A stretch of DNA of 17,165 bases from Gammaproteobacteria bacterium (GTDB taxonomy: Bacteria > Pseudomonadota > Gammaproteobacteria > Xanthomonadales > Xanthomonadaceae): the NCBI GenBank assembly GCA_025360985.1, contig JANYBA010000133.1, positions 1 through 17,165 on the forward strand. The letters are read 5' to 3'. The position numbers were made by a program, and so were the translations under genes. Positions 11,162-17,165 of this stretch are shown piece by piece (within the stretch, counting starts at the first letter, position 1; each line of letters starts with the position of its first letter). Under the pieces are notes generated by a model that made no database searches, had not been told where the DNA came from, and was given only the letters and a program-made list of their open reading frames with translations.

Positions 11162-11461
11162 TCAAGGCAAGGCGAGCTTGAACGGCCAGATGTCGACCCG
11201 CGCATAGACGCCGGCGGCAATGTACGGGTCTTCGTCGGCCCAGGCCCGCGCCGCCTCGAGTGAGGCGAACTCCGCGACGATCAGGCTGCCGACGAATCCG
11301 GCCGGACCCGGATCATCCGCGTCGATCGCCGGCAAGGGGCCGGCCAGTCGCAAACGGCCGGCGTCGCGCAACGCTTCCAGTCGCGCCAGGTGCGCGGGCC
11401 GCGCGGCGCGGCGCGCCGCCAGCGAGTCTTTCCGGTCGATGCTGAGGATGGCGTACCACAT
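11162..11461 (-). CDS. yciI: YciI-like (YCII-related domain) protein
   Basis: This 99-residue protein has the small dimeric alpha/beta YCII fold, related to ferredoxin-like monooxygenases. Its biochemical role is not established. The signature is visible as [10 protein letters not shown] at the N-terminus, [22 protein letters not shown] with conserved His24, and the C-terminal [20 protein letters not shown] (75-94) with acidic residues next to the putative active site. The length matches E. coli YciI (98). The ATG at 11461 is preceded on the minus strand by TATCAT (11495-11490), a five-of-six -10 match, about 28 bases upstream. It is followed by bolA and then smc on the same strand, and is divergent from yciO. 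In many Xanthomonadales yciI and bolA are neighbours, as I recall. Confidence 0.9.
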   Translation of the reverse strand: MWYAILSIDRKDSLAARRAARPAHLARLEALRDAGRLRLAGPLPAIDADDPGPAGFVGSLIVAEFASLEAARAWADEDPYIAAGVYARVDIWPFKLALP

Positions 11462-11500
11462 GAGCTATGCCTGCGTTCGGGGTGCCTGCATGATACCGGG
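11462..11500. promoter_or_regulatory. 39-bp divergent region between yciI and yciO
   Basis: The gap must supply start signals for both directions. The minus strand has TATCAT (11495-11490), which would start transcription near 11483 and give yciI a leader of about 22 nt. The plus strand has no equally good hexamer; the yciO promoter may lie inside yciI. No ribosome-binding site is clear for yciO. Confidence 0.35.
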
Positions 11501-12127
11501 ATGCCCGAACGCTTCGACATCCATCCGGTCACGCCGCAGGAACGCCTGATACAGAAGGCGGTCGAGGTCATCAAGGCCGGTGGCTTGGTCCTTTGCCCGA
11601 CCGATGCCGGCTATGCGCTGGCGTGGTCCTTGCACGGCAAGGACGCGGAGGACCGGGTCGTGCGCCTGCGGCAACTGGACAGCAAGCACCCTTTCACCTT
11701 ACTCTGTCGGCAATTGAGTGAAGCCGGCCGCTTGGCCCGGCTCGACGATCCGGCCTTCCGGCTGTTGCGATCGCTGACCCCCGGGCCCTGCACGTTCATC
11801 CTCCCGGCTTCCGCAGAATTACCAAAACGCCTCAAGCACAGCGGTCGCAGCAAGCGCCGCGACATTGGCATTCGCCTGCCCCGTCACGTGGTCACGCGGG
11901 CCTTGCTGGAGGCAGTGGGAGAGCCGTTGTTGTCCACCAGTCTCGTGCTGCCCGGCGAGGCCGACCTCGTCAGCCACGAGGCCGAGTTGGTGGCGGAACG
12001 GTGTTTGCGCTGGGTCGACGTCATGCTGGACGCGGGCGACTGCGAACCGGGGCCGACCAGCATCGTGGACTGCACCGGCGATGAATTCGAAGTTCTGCGC
12101 CAGGGGTTCCATCCCGTTTCCTTGTAA
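11501..12127 (+). CDS. yciO: YciO, Sua5/YciO/YrdC family protein
   Basis: The product is a 208-residue relative of TsaC/Sua5, the enzyme that makes threonylcarbamoyl-AMP for the t6A modification of tRNA. The YciO branch keeps the fold, but its physiological role is unsettled. The sequence tracks E. coli YciO (206 residues) from its start: FDIHPVTPQERLIQKAVE (5-22), LCPTDAGYAL (31-40), LRQLDSKHPFTLLCRQLSE (56-74), TPGPCTFILPA (93-103), SKRRDIGIRLP (117-127), EPLLSTSLVLPGE (141-153), and the C-terminal PTSIVDCT. These define YciO rather than TsaC. The ATG at 11501 gives the family N-terminus; a longer upstream frame overlaps yciI and has no family similarity. scpA follows 36 bp downstream, so yciO probably heads the scpAB operon. 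Confidence 0.92.
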   Translation: MPERFDIHPVTPQERLIQKAVEVIKAGGLVLCPTDAGYALAWSLHGKDAEDRVVRLRQLDSKHPFTLLCRQLSEAGRLARLDDPAFRLLRSLTPGPCTFILPASAELPKRLKHSGRSKRRDIGIRLPRHVVTRALLEAVGEPLLSTSLVLPGEADLVSHEAELVAERCLRWVDVMLDAGDCEPGPTSIVDCTGDEFEVLRQGFHPVSL

Positions 12128-12163
12128 TGCTGCATTCGAGCTTTCCTTGATACCGAAATACCG

Positions 12164-13096
12164 ATGACCCACGATCCCGCGCCGGAATTGGCGCCGATGC
12201 CCAGCAACCATGCGGATGCGTCCGCGCCGCAGCAGCAGGAAATGCCGCTGGCGCTGGTGCGTGGCCAGCCCCTGCTGCAGATGCCGCAGGACCTGTACAT
12301 CCCGCCGGATGCGCTCGAGGTCATCCTCGAGGCTTTCGAAGGCCCGCTCGACCTGCTGCTGTACCTGATCCGCCGCCAGAACCTCGACATCCTCGACATC
12401 CCGGTCGCGGAGATCACCCGCCAATACGTCCAGTACATCGACGTGCTGCAGGACCTGCGCTTCGAGCTTGCCGCCGAATACCTGGTGATGGCCGCGATCC
12501 TGGCCGAGATCAAGTCGCGCATGTTGCTGCCGCGCGCCGCCCTGGAAGAAGGCCTCGAAGCCGATCCGCGCGCGGAACTCGTCCGCCGCCTGCAGGAGTA
12601 CGAACGCTTCAAGAAGGCCGCCGAAGACATCGACCAGCTCGACCGGCTCGACCGCGACACTACGGTCGCCAGCGCCTTCATGCCCGACCGCTCCGTCGTC
12701 CGGCTGCCGCCGCCGGTCGACATCCGCGAAATGCTGCTCGCTCTGCGCGACGTGCTGCACCGCGCCGAGCTGTTTTCCCGCCACGCGATCAAGCGCGAAG
12801 CCCTGTCGGTGCGCCAACGCATGGGCGAGGTGCTGACCAAGCTCGGCGACGCCGGCTTCCACCGCTTCGAGAGCCTGTTCGACCCCGAGGAAGGCAAGAT
12901 CGGCGTGGTCGTGACCTTCCTCGCCATCCTCGAGCTGGCCAAGGAACAGCTGCTGGAAATCGTCCAGGAGCAGCCCCTGGCGGCGATCTACCTGAAATCG
13001 CTGGCGGTGGCCGATCGCTTCGTCGGCGAGCCCGACATCGACGCCCTGCCGGCACCGACTTCCGACCACGACGCTTCCAACGAATCCAGCGCATGA
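12164..13096 (+). CDS. scpA: Segregation and condensation protein A (ScpA)
   Basis: ScpA is the kleisin that bridges the two heads of an Smc dimer and carries ScpB. The 310-residue sequence has an Ala/Gln/Pro-rich N-terminal extension (about 1-45), then the hallmark FEGPLDLLLYLI (58-69) and NLDILDIPVAEITRQYV, EYLVMAAILAEIKSRMLLP, a charged linker, and the C-terminal winged-helix region HAIKREALSVRQRM to FLAILELAKEQLLEI. The N-terminal extension makes it longer than Gram-positive ScpA (about 250 residues). Two ATGs near the start (residues 1 and 12) are possible; no ribosome-binding site separates them. Its stop overlaps the scpB start as ATGA, so ScpA and ScpB should be made in fixed ratio. 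It works with Smc, encoded divergently nearby. Confidence 0.95.
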   Translation: MTHDPAPELAPMPSNHADASAPQQQEMPLALVRGQPLLQMPQDLYIPPDALEVILEAFEGPLDLLLYLIRRQNLDILDIPVAEITRQYVQYIDVLQDLRFELAAEYLVMAAILAEIKSRMLLPRAALEEGLEADPRAELVRRLQEYERFKKAAEDIDQLDRLDRDTTVASAFMPDRSVVRLPPPVDIREMLLALRDVLHRAELFSRHAIKREALSVRQRMGEVLTKLGDAGFHRFESLFDPEEGKIGVVVTFLAILELAKEQLLEIVQEQPLAAIYLKSLAVADRFVGEPDIDALPAPTSDHDASNESSA

Positions 13097-13806
13097 ACTC
13101 ATCCGATACCCGTTCCGAAACGACCGCCGTTGACGAAGGCATGATCCGGCGCGTCGTCGAAGCCGCCCTGCTCGCCTCGCCGCAGCCCCTGACCACGGCC
13201 CAGCTCGCCGCTCTGTTCGGTGACGACAACGCCGTGCAGGCCGGCGAAGTGCAGCAGGCCATCACGGCACTGCAGGCCGACAGCGCGGAACGTGGCGTCG
13301 AATTGGTCGAAGTCTCCTCGGGCTACCGATTCCAGGTCCGCGCCGACGTGCACCCACTGGTCAGCCGCCTGTGGACCGAGCGCCAGACCAAGTACACCCG
13401 CGCCACGCTGGAAACGCTGGCGTTGATCGCTTACCGCCAGCCGATAACTCGCGGCGAGATCGAGCAGATCCGCGGCGTCGGCATCAACGCGAACATGATC
13501 AAGGCGCTGGAAGAGCGCGAGTGGATCCGCGTGATCGGCCATCGCGACGTGCCCGGGCGGCCGGAGCTGTTCGGCACCACCAAGGGCTTCCTCGACTATT
13601 TCGGCATCAAGAGCCTGGACCAGTTGCCGCCGCTCGCCGAGATCAACGACCTGCCGGAACTGGAACCACAGTTCCCCTTCGAAATGACCCCGCCGGCCGT
13701 CGCCAATGCCGCGCTTGCCGACGAACTCATGCCTGGCGACGACGCCAGCAACGACACCAACAATGAGGCCGGCGACGACGCCGAGCCGGAGATCCGGAAT
13801 GACTGA
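13093..13806 (+). CDS. scpB: Segregation and condensation protein B (ScpB)
   Basis: ScpB is a dimeric winged-helix partner of the ScpA kleisin in the Smc complex. The 237-residue protein shows the family core: VVEAALLASPQPLTTAQLA (21-39), VSSGYRFQVR, the conserved YTRATLETLALIAYRQPITR (111-130), and RGVGINANMIKALEEREWIRVIGHRDVPGRPELFGTTKGFLDYFG (about 136-180). A C-terminal tail after about residue 205 is acidic and Asn/Asp/Glu-rich and is probably disordered. The ATG lies in the ATGA overlap with scpA. The last eight bases overlap the start of rluB, so scpA-scpB-rluB appear to be translationally coupled. The scpA-scpB-rluB order is common in bacteria. Confidence 0.96.
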   Translation: MNSSDTRSETTAVDEGMIRRVVEAALLASPQPLTTAQLAALFGDDNAVQAGEVQQAITALQADSAERGVELVEVSSGYRFQVRADVHPLVSRLWTERQTKYTRATLETLALIAYRQPITRGEIEQIRGVGINANMIKALEEREWIRVIGHRDVPGRPELFGTTKGFLDYFGIKSLDQLPPLAEINDLPELEPQFPFEMTPPAVANAALADELMPGDDASNDTNNEAGDDAEPEIRND

Positions 13807-15442
13807 TACACCGACGAAGAAAGTCCTGTCGCTCAAGCGCGAAGGCGACGATGCGGCGCCCCGGATCGAGGAACGCCTGCACAAAGTGCTCGCCCAGGCC
13901 GGATTGGGCTCGCGCCGCGCGCTCGAGGAGCGCATCGCCCAGGGGCTGGTGAAGATCAATGGCGAAGTCGCCCGCACCGGGCAGTCGATCACCAGCGGCG
14001 ACCGCATCGACCTCGACGGCAAAACCTTCGTCGCCACCGCGCTGACCGAACCGGCCAGCGTGCTGATCTACAACAAGCCCGAAGGCCAGGTCACCACCCG
14101 CGAAGATACCGAAGGCCGCCCGACCATTTTCGAGGCGCTGCCGCGCTTGAAGGGCGCGCGCTGGATCGCGGTCGGACGGCTCGACATCAACACCACCGGC
14201 CTGCTGCTGCTCACCACCGACGGCGAACTGGCGCATGCGCTGATGCACCCGTCCAACGCCATCGAGCGCGAATACGTCTGCCGCATTCCCGGCGAAGTGC
14301 CGGAAGCCGTCGTCGATCGCCTCATGCGCGGCGTCGCCCTCGAGGACGGCCCGGCGAAATTCGAAAAGGTCGAGCGGATCAATGCCAGCGGCTCGCACGC
14401 CTGGTTCCAGGTGGTGGTCACCGAAGGCCGCAATCGCGAAGTCCGGCGCCTGTGGGAATCGCAAGGCCACCAGGTGTCGCGGCTCAAGCGCGTGCGTTAC
14501 GGCAATGTCGTGCTGCCACGCCTGCTCAAGCGCGGCCATTGCGTCGAGATGCCGGCCGAGGAGGTCGAAGCACTGCGCAAACAGTTCGGACTCGAGAACA
14601 ACCCGCCGGTGCTGACCTTGCAGCCGGTGATCGGCCAGCGCAAGTCGCGGACCACCGAGATCCACGTCGGCAAGGATCGCGCGCAGGCCGGTTACGTCAA
14701 CAGCCATGTCAACGAGGAAGCGCGCGAACTGCGGCGTTTCGACCACGTGCGCGAGGAAAAACCGCGCGGCCGCGGCCGCCCCGGCGGACCGGGCCGCGGC
14801 AAACCCGGCGGCGGTTACCAAGGCCGCAGCGCGAAGCCGTTCGCGGGTCCGATGGGCACCGACGCGCCGCACGGCGCGCGCCCGCCTTCGCGCGGCAACA
14901 AGCCGCCTTTCAAGGGCAAGAAACCCTTCGGCGCCAGCAGCCCGCGCGACGACAACTTCGGCAATCGCGCCGACCACCGTGGTCCGCGTCCCACAGGTCC
15001 GGGCGGTCCTCCCGGTGCTCCGGGCGGCTTCAAGGGCAAGCCGCGCGGTCCCAAGCCGCAGGGCGGCCCGCCGCATGGCAACGCGAGCCACGGCAATGCC
15101 GGCACCGGCAACGAATTCCGCAGTTGGTACGTGCCCGAGGGCGTGAGCACCGGGTCCAAGGTGGCGCCGCCGCGCGATCCGAACATTCGTGGCCCACGCG
15201 GCCCACGACCCTACGGGCAACACCAGGGTCCGCGTCCGCCTGGCGAACATCCACGCGGTCCCAAGCCTCAAGGCGATGGGCCGCAAGGAAATAGTCCTTA
15301 CCAGTCTCGTGGCCCGAAACCGGCGCACGCGGCCGGCGATCGCCCCCACGGCAATCGCCCCGACGGCAATCGCGGCCCCAAGCCCGGCGGCCCGCGGCCG
15401 CCATTCCGCAAGCGTCCCGAAGGCCTGCCCTCGGACGACTGA
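13799..15442 (+). CDS. rluB: 23S rRNA pseudouridine(2605) synthase RluB with long Gly/Pro/Arg/Lys tail
   Basis: RluB isomerises U2605 of 23S rRNA to pseudouridine. The 547-residue protein has an S4 RNA-binding domain (about 22-75, ERLHKVLAQAGLGSRRALEE), the RsuA-family catalytic core with Asp129 in AVGRLDINTTGLLLLTTDGELAHAL's GRLD motif, and EGRNREVRRLWESQGHQVSRLKR (209-231). The core ends near residue 265. Residues 323-547 form a low-complexity tail rich in Gly, Pro, Arg and Lys, with repeated PRGPKPQG units, RGR/GRG-like boxes and one non-repetitive island FRSWYVPEG (440-448). The start at 13799 has GGAG seven bases upstream and overlaps scpB by eight bases; an earlier in-frame ATG inside scpB gives non-family sequence. 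E. coli RluB (291 residues) has a shorter tail. Codon use stays GC-rich throughout. Confidence 0.95.
   Translation: MTDTPTKKVLSLKREGDDAAPRIEERLHKVLAQAGLGSRRALEERIAQGLVKINGEVARTGQSITSGDRIDLDGKTFVATALTEPASVLIYNKPEGQVTTREDTEGRPTIFEALPRLKGARWIAVGRLDINTTGLLLLTTDGELAHALMHPSNAIEREYVCRIPGEVPEAVVDRLMRGVALEDGPAKFEKVERINASGSHAWFQVVVTEGRNREVRRLWESQGHQVSRLKRVRYGNVVLPRLLKRGHCVEMPAEEVEALRKQFGLENNPPVLTLQPVIGQRKSRTTEIHVGKDRAQAGYVNSHVNEEARELRRFDHVREEKPRGRGRPGGPGRGKPGGGYQGRSAKPFAGPMGTDAPHGARPPSRGNKPPFKGKKPFGASSPRDDNFGNRADHRGPRPTGPGGPPGAPGGFKGKPRGPKPQGGPPHGNASHGNAGTGNEFRSWYVPEGVSTGSKVAPPRDPNIRGPRGPRPYGQHQGPRPPGEHPRGPKPQGDGPQGNSPYQSRGPKPAHAAGDRPHGNRPDGNRGPKPGGPRPPFRKRPEGLPSDD
15038..15302 (+). repeat. Degenerate repeats within the rluB tail
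   Basis: The stretch encoding PRGPKPQG occurs twice, near 15042-15066 and 15252-15276, with closely matching DNA and a few synonymous or third-base differences. Shorter Pro/Gly/Arg units lie between them. Just beyond, near 15349-15375, CGGCAATCGC recurs with a spacing of about 15 bases. The repeats are in frame, so they expand or shrink the protein tail without shifting the frame. Confidence 0.6.
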
Positions 15443-15452
15443 GGCCTAGTCC

Positions 15453-15791
15453 ATGTACGAGTCCAGGAAGCAGCCGCCGATCCCACGCCGCGCCTTTTTC
15501 CAGCGCCTGGCCGTGCATGCCGTGCTTGCGATCCTGCTGGTCATTGGCTCGCTCGGCATCGGCATGGTCGGTTACGCCGTGACCGAACACCTGCCCTGGC
15601 TCGATGCCTTCCTCAACGCCGCCATGTTGCTCGGCGGCATGGGCCCGGTCGACATGCCGCAGACCGAGGCGGGCAAACTATTCGCAGGAATGTATGCGCT
15701 GTACGCCGGGCTGATCTTCCTGGTTGCAGTCGCGCTGGTATTCACGCCGATCCTGCACCGCCTATTGCACAAGCTGCACTGGGACCAGTAA
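15453..15791 (+). CDS. Small two-helix membrane protein with a pore-loop-like segment
   Basis: This 112-residue protein has a basic N-terminus, a first membrane helix (about 20-42), a short amphipathic re-entrant-looking segment (about 49-66, LDAFLNAAMLLGGMGPVD), a second membrane helix (about 76-99), and a His-rich cytoplasmic end (LHRLLHKLHW). The TM-pore-TM layout and the phrase TEAGKLFAGMYALYAGLIFL resemble two-helix potassium channel subunits. The usual filter TVGYGD is replaced by LGGMGPVD, however, so ion selectivity cannot be assumed. I recall similar uncharacterised proteins in proteobacteria annotated as channel-like. A GAGG overlapping the rluB stop lies eight bases before the ATG at 15453, so the gene is probably the last of the yciO-scpA-scpB-rluB operon. 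It converges with the omega-amidase gene across a 5-bp gap. Function is not established. Confidence 0.8.
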   Translation: MYESRKQPPIPRRAFFQRLAVHAVLAILLVIGSLGIGMVGYAVTEHLPWLDAFLNAAMLLGGMGPVDMPQTEAGKLFAGMYALYAGLIFLVAVALVFTPILHRLLHKLHWDQ

Positions 15792-15796
15792 CGCGA

Positions 15797-16597
15797 CTAC
15801 GGCTTTATCTCGAACTCGTCGGCATCCAGTTGCGCGGGGAAACGCTCGCGATGGCTGGCCAGTGCCGAAGCTGAAAACGTCGTCGTGACCACTTCCGGCC
15901 GCGCACCACATTCGACTTGCGGCAGGCCGAGGAAATCCAGCGCCACGCTGTCGCCGGCGTAGTCGAGGCCGTTGCCGTCCTGGCCGACCCGATTGACGCC
16001 GATGGCGTAGCTCAGGTTCTCGATAGCGCGGGCACGCAGCAGCGTGCGCCAGGCATGCCGGCGCGGCGCCGGCCAGTTGGCGACGAACACCAGCAGGTCG
16101 TAATCGAAGCGGCCGGGGACTTCGTTGTCGAACCGATTGCGGATGAAAACCGGGAAGCGCAGGTCGTAGCAGACCAGCGGGCAGACCCGCCAGCCCTTGA
16201 GTTCGACCGTCATGCGCTCGCGGCCGCTGGCGTAGCGTTCGTGTTCCTTGGCCATGCGGAAGAGATGGCGCTTGTCGTAGTGGCGCAATTCGCCGTCGGG
16301 TGTCGCCCATAGCAAACGATTGAAGACACCTTCGCCTGCGCGCATTTGCACGCTGCCGGTGACCACGGCGCCCAGCTTTTGCGCCTGCGCGCGGATCCAG
16401 GCGACGGTCGGCCCGTCCATGCCTTCGGCCTTGTCCAGAGCCTCATTGCTGAATCCGGACGTGAACGTTTCCGGCAACACGACGAGGTCGGTGCGGCCGG
16501 CGAGCGGCGCGACCAGTTCGCCGTACATGCGCCTATTCGCGCCTGGTTCGAGCCAGACGGTGCTGGCCTGGATGAGCGATACGCGCAAGTCTTCCAT
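15797..16597 (-). CDS. Omega-amidase, nitrilase superfamily (YafV/Nit2-like)
   Basis: The 266-residue protein belongs to the C-N hydrolase (nitrilase) superfamily. The Glu-Lys-Cys triad is visible as Glu43 in LPETFTSGFS, Lys109 in YDKRHLFRM and Cys143 in VCYDLRFPVF. The FTSGFS, KRHLFRMAKEHERY and FVANWPAPRRHAWRTLLRARAIEN motifs are those of E. coli YafV and plant/animal omega-amidase, which hydrolyses alpha-ketoglutaramate (and alpha-ketosuccinamate) to the keto acid and ammonia. Its ATG lies one base after the stop of the YbdL-type aminotransferase, with a strong GAGGGGAG ribosome-binding site inside the end of that gene. Pairing with a glutamine-using transaminase is the known arrangement that drives methionine salvage. 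Family assignment is firm; exact substrate is inferred. The symbol mtnU is sometimes used for this role. Confidence 0.92.
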   Translation of the reverse strand: MEDLRVSLIQASTVWLEPGANRRMYGELVAPLAGRTDLVVLPETFTSGFSNEALDKAEGMDGPTVAWIRAQAQKLGAVVTGSVQMRAGEGVFNRLLWATPDGELRHYDKRHLFRMAKEHERYASGRERMTVELKGWRVCPLVCYDLRFPVFIRNRFDNEVPGRFDYDLLVFVANWPAPRRHAWRTLLRARAIENLSYAIGVNRVGQDGNGLDYAGDSVALDFLGLPQVECGARPEVVTTTFSASALASHRERFPAQLDADEFEIKP

Positions 16598-16598
16598 C

Positions 16599-17165
16599 TC
16601 AGACTCCCCTCAATCGCTCGATGGCGGCATCCAGCGTGGCCTCGTTCTTGGCGAAGCACAGCCGCGCCAGGCGCTGCTCGGCCGGCGGCGATTCGTAGAA
16701 CGGCGACAGCGGAATGGCGGCGACGCCGTTCTCGGTGGTCAGCCAACGACAGAATTCGGCGTCGGGCAGGTCGCTGACCGCCGAGTAGTCCACCAGCTGG
16801 AAATAGCCGCCCGGCACCGGCAGCGGTCGTAGTCTCGTCGTCAGCAGCTGCGCCGCGAAGCGGTCGCGCTTGGCCTGGTAGAAATCGCCCAGTTCATCGT
16901 AGTGCTCGGGGTGCTGGTCGATCATCTCGGCGAACGCCCACTGCGCCGGGCCAAAGCTGCAGAAGCTGTTGTACTGGTGGACCTTGCGGATTTCCGCGCT
17001 CAGGGCCGGCGGCGCGATGCAGTAACCGATCTTCCAGCCAGTGCAATGGAAGGTCTTGCCAAACGAGGACACGACCACGGCGCGGGCGGCCAGCTCCGGG
17101 TGGCGCAGCATGCTCTCGTGGCGGCGACCGTCGAAGACGATGTGCTCATAGACCTCGTCGGAAAG
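16599..17165 (-). CDS. ybdL: Methionine/glutamine aminotransferase, YbdL type (C-terminal 188 residues)
   Basis: This fold-type I PLP aminotransferase continues beyond the right edge. From the edge it reads LSDEVYEHIVFDG, then VVVSSFGKTFHCTGWKIGY with the PLP-binding lysine encoded at 17057-17055, APPALSAEIRKVHQYNSF, EHYDELGDFYQAKRDRF, PGGYFQLVDYSAVSDLPDAEF, and NGVAAIPLSPFY to RLCFAKNEATLDAAIERL. This matches E. coli YbdL, a transaminase preferring methionine, almost motif for motif. It is thought to convert 4-methylthio-2-oxobutanoate to methionine, using glutamine as donor, as the last step of methionine salvage. The omega-amidase gene follows after one base, which would remove the alpha-ketoglutaramate by-product. 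The start and N-terminal half are outside the window. Confidence 0.95.
   Translation of the reverse strand, partial: LSDEVYEHIVFDGRRHESMLRHPELAARAVVVSSFGKTFHCTGWKIGYCIAPPALSAEIRKVHQYNSFCSFGPAQWAFAEMIDQHPEHYDELGDFYQAKRDRFAAQLLTTRLRPLPVPGGYFQLVDYSAVSDLPDAEFCRWLTTENGVAAIPLSPFYESPPAEQRLARLCFAKNEATLDAAIERLRGV

Noticed and set aside
11152..11220. Upstream ATG for bolA
   Set aside because: It would overlap yciI by 59 bases and add a Ser/Arg-rich sequence unlike BolA proteins; the GTG at 11151 gives a normal length.
13706..13798. Upstream ATG for rluB inside scpB
   Set aside because: The added Thr/Pro/Arg residues look like out-of-frame scpB, and the ATG at 13799 has a well-placed GGAG.
13727..15349. 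A 540-codon open frame on the minus strand opposite rluB
   Set aside because: It has no recognisable domain and mirrors the GC-rich codon pattern of rluB; the plus strand encodes clear S4 and pseudouridine synthase motifs.
14760..15440. Repeats in the rluB 3' half as a CRISPR array or intergenic repeat
   Set aside because: The units are short, degenerate and in frame, with no constant repeat and unique spacer pattern; they encode Pro/Gly/Arg repeats.

Overview
The window is GC-rich bacterial chromosome (by eye about two thirds G+C), densely packed and without mobile elements. The gene set and order point to a gammaproteobacterium of the Xanthomonadales/Lysobacterales: gyrA next to mtnA, smc-zipA-ligA in a row, Smc with ScpA/ScpB rather than MukBEF, EpmA-type EF-P modification, and a GyrA with glutamine at position 83, as I recall from Stenotrophomonas/Xanthomonas relatives. 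I cannot fix the genus.

Left part (1-3475): the 5' end of gyrA (minus) with a clear extended -10 promoter; mtnA (minus) of the methionine salvage cycle; a divergent gene for an unrecognised 235-residue protein (plus) starting only 38 bp from mtnA; and a GAF-GGDEF diguanylate cyclase (plus).

Middle (3472-10881): a minus-strand run smc - zipA - ligA - epmA with tiny gaps or overlaps, almost certainly one operon. It joins chromosome condensation, division-ring anchoring, DNA ligation and EF-P modification. The diguanylate cyclase and epmA converge so closely that they share the four bases of their stop codons.

Right of centre (10882-15791): yciI and bolA (minus) lie upstream of smc. Divergent from them is a plus-strand operon yciO - scpA - scpB - rluB - small membrane protein. 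scpA/scpB overlap by 4 nt and scpB/rluB by 8 nt. RluB carries a long low-complexity Gly/Pro/Arg/Lys tail. The last gene encodes a two-helix, pore-loop-like membrane protein with an atypical filter sequence.

Right end (15797-17165): a minus-strand pair, a YbdL-type methionine/glutamine aminotransferase (cut by the window edge) and an omega-amidase of the nitrilase family. These are thought to close the methionine salvage cycle, so both ends of the window carry salvage genes.

Overall the window is a chromosome-maintenance neighbourhood (gyrA, ligA, smc, scpA, scpB, zipA) with ribosome/translation factors (rluB, epmA, yciO) and methionine salvage genes. I saw no rRNA, tRNA, CRISPR array, insertion sequence or prophage gene. 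The most uncertain and interesting parts are the unknown protein at 1568-2275, the pore-loop protein at 15453-15791, the RluB tail, and a set of start sites that look leaderless. I did not find a wholly new multi-gene system.
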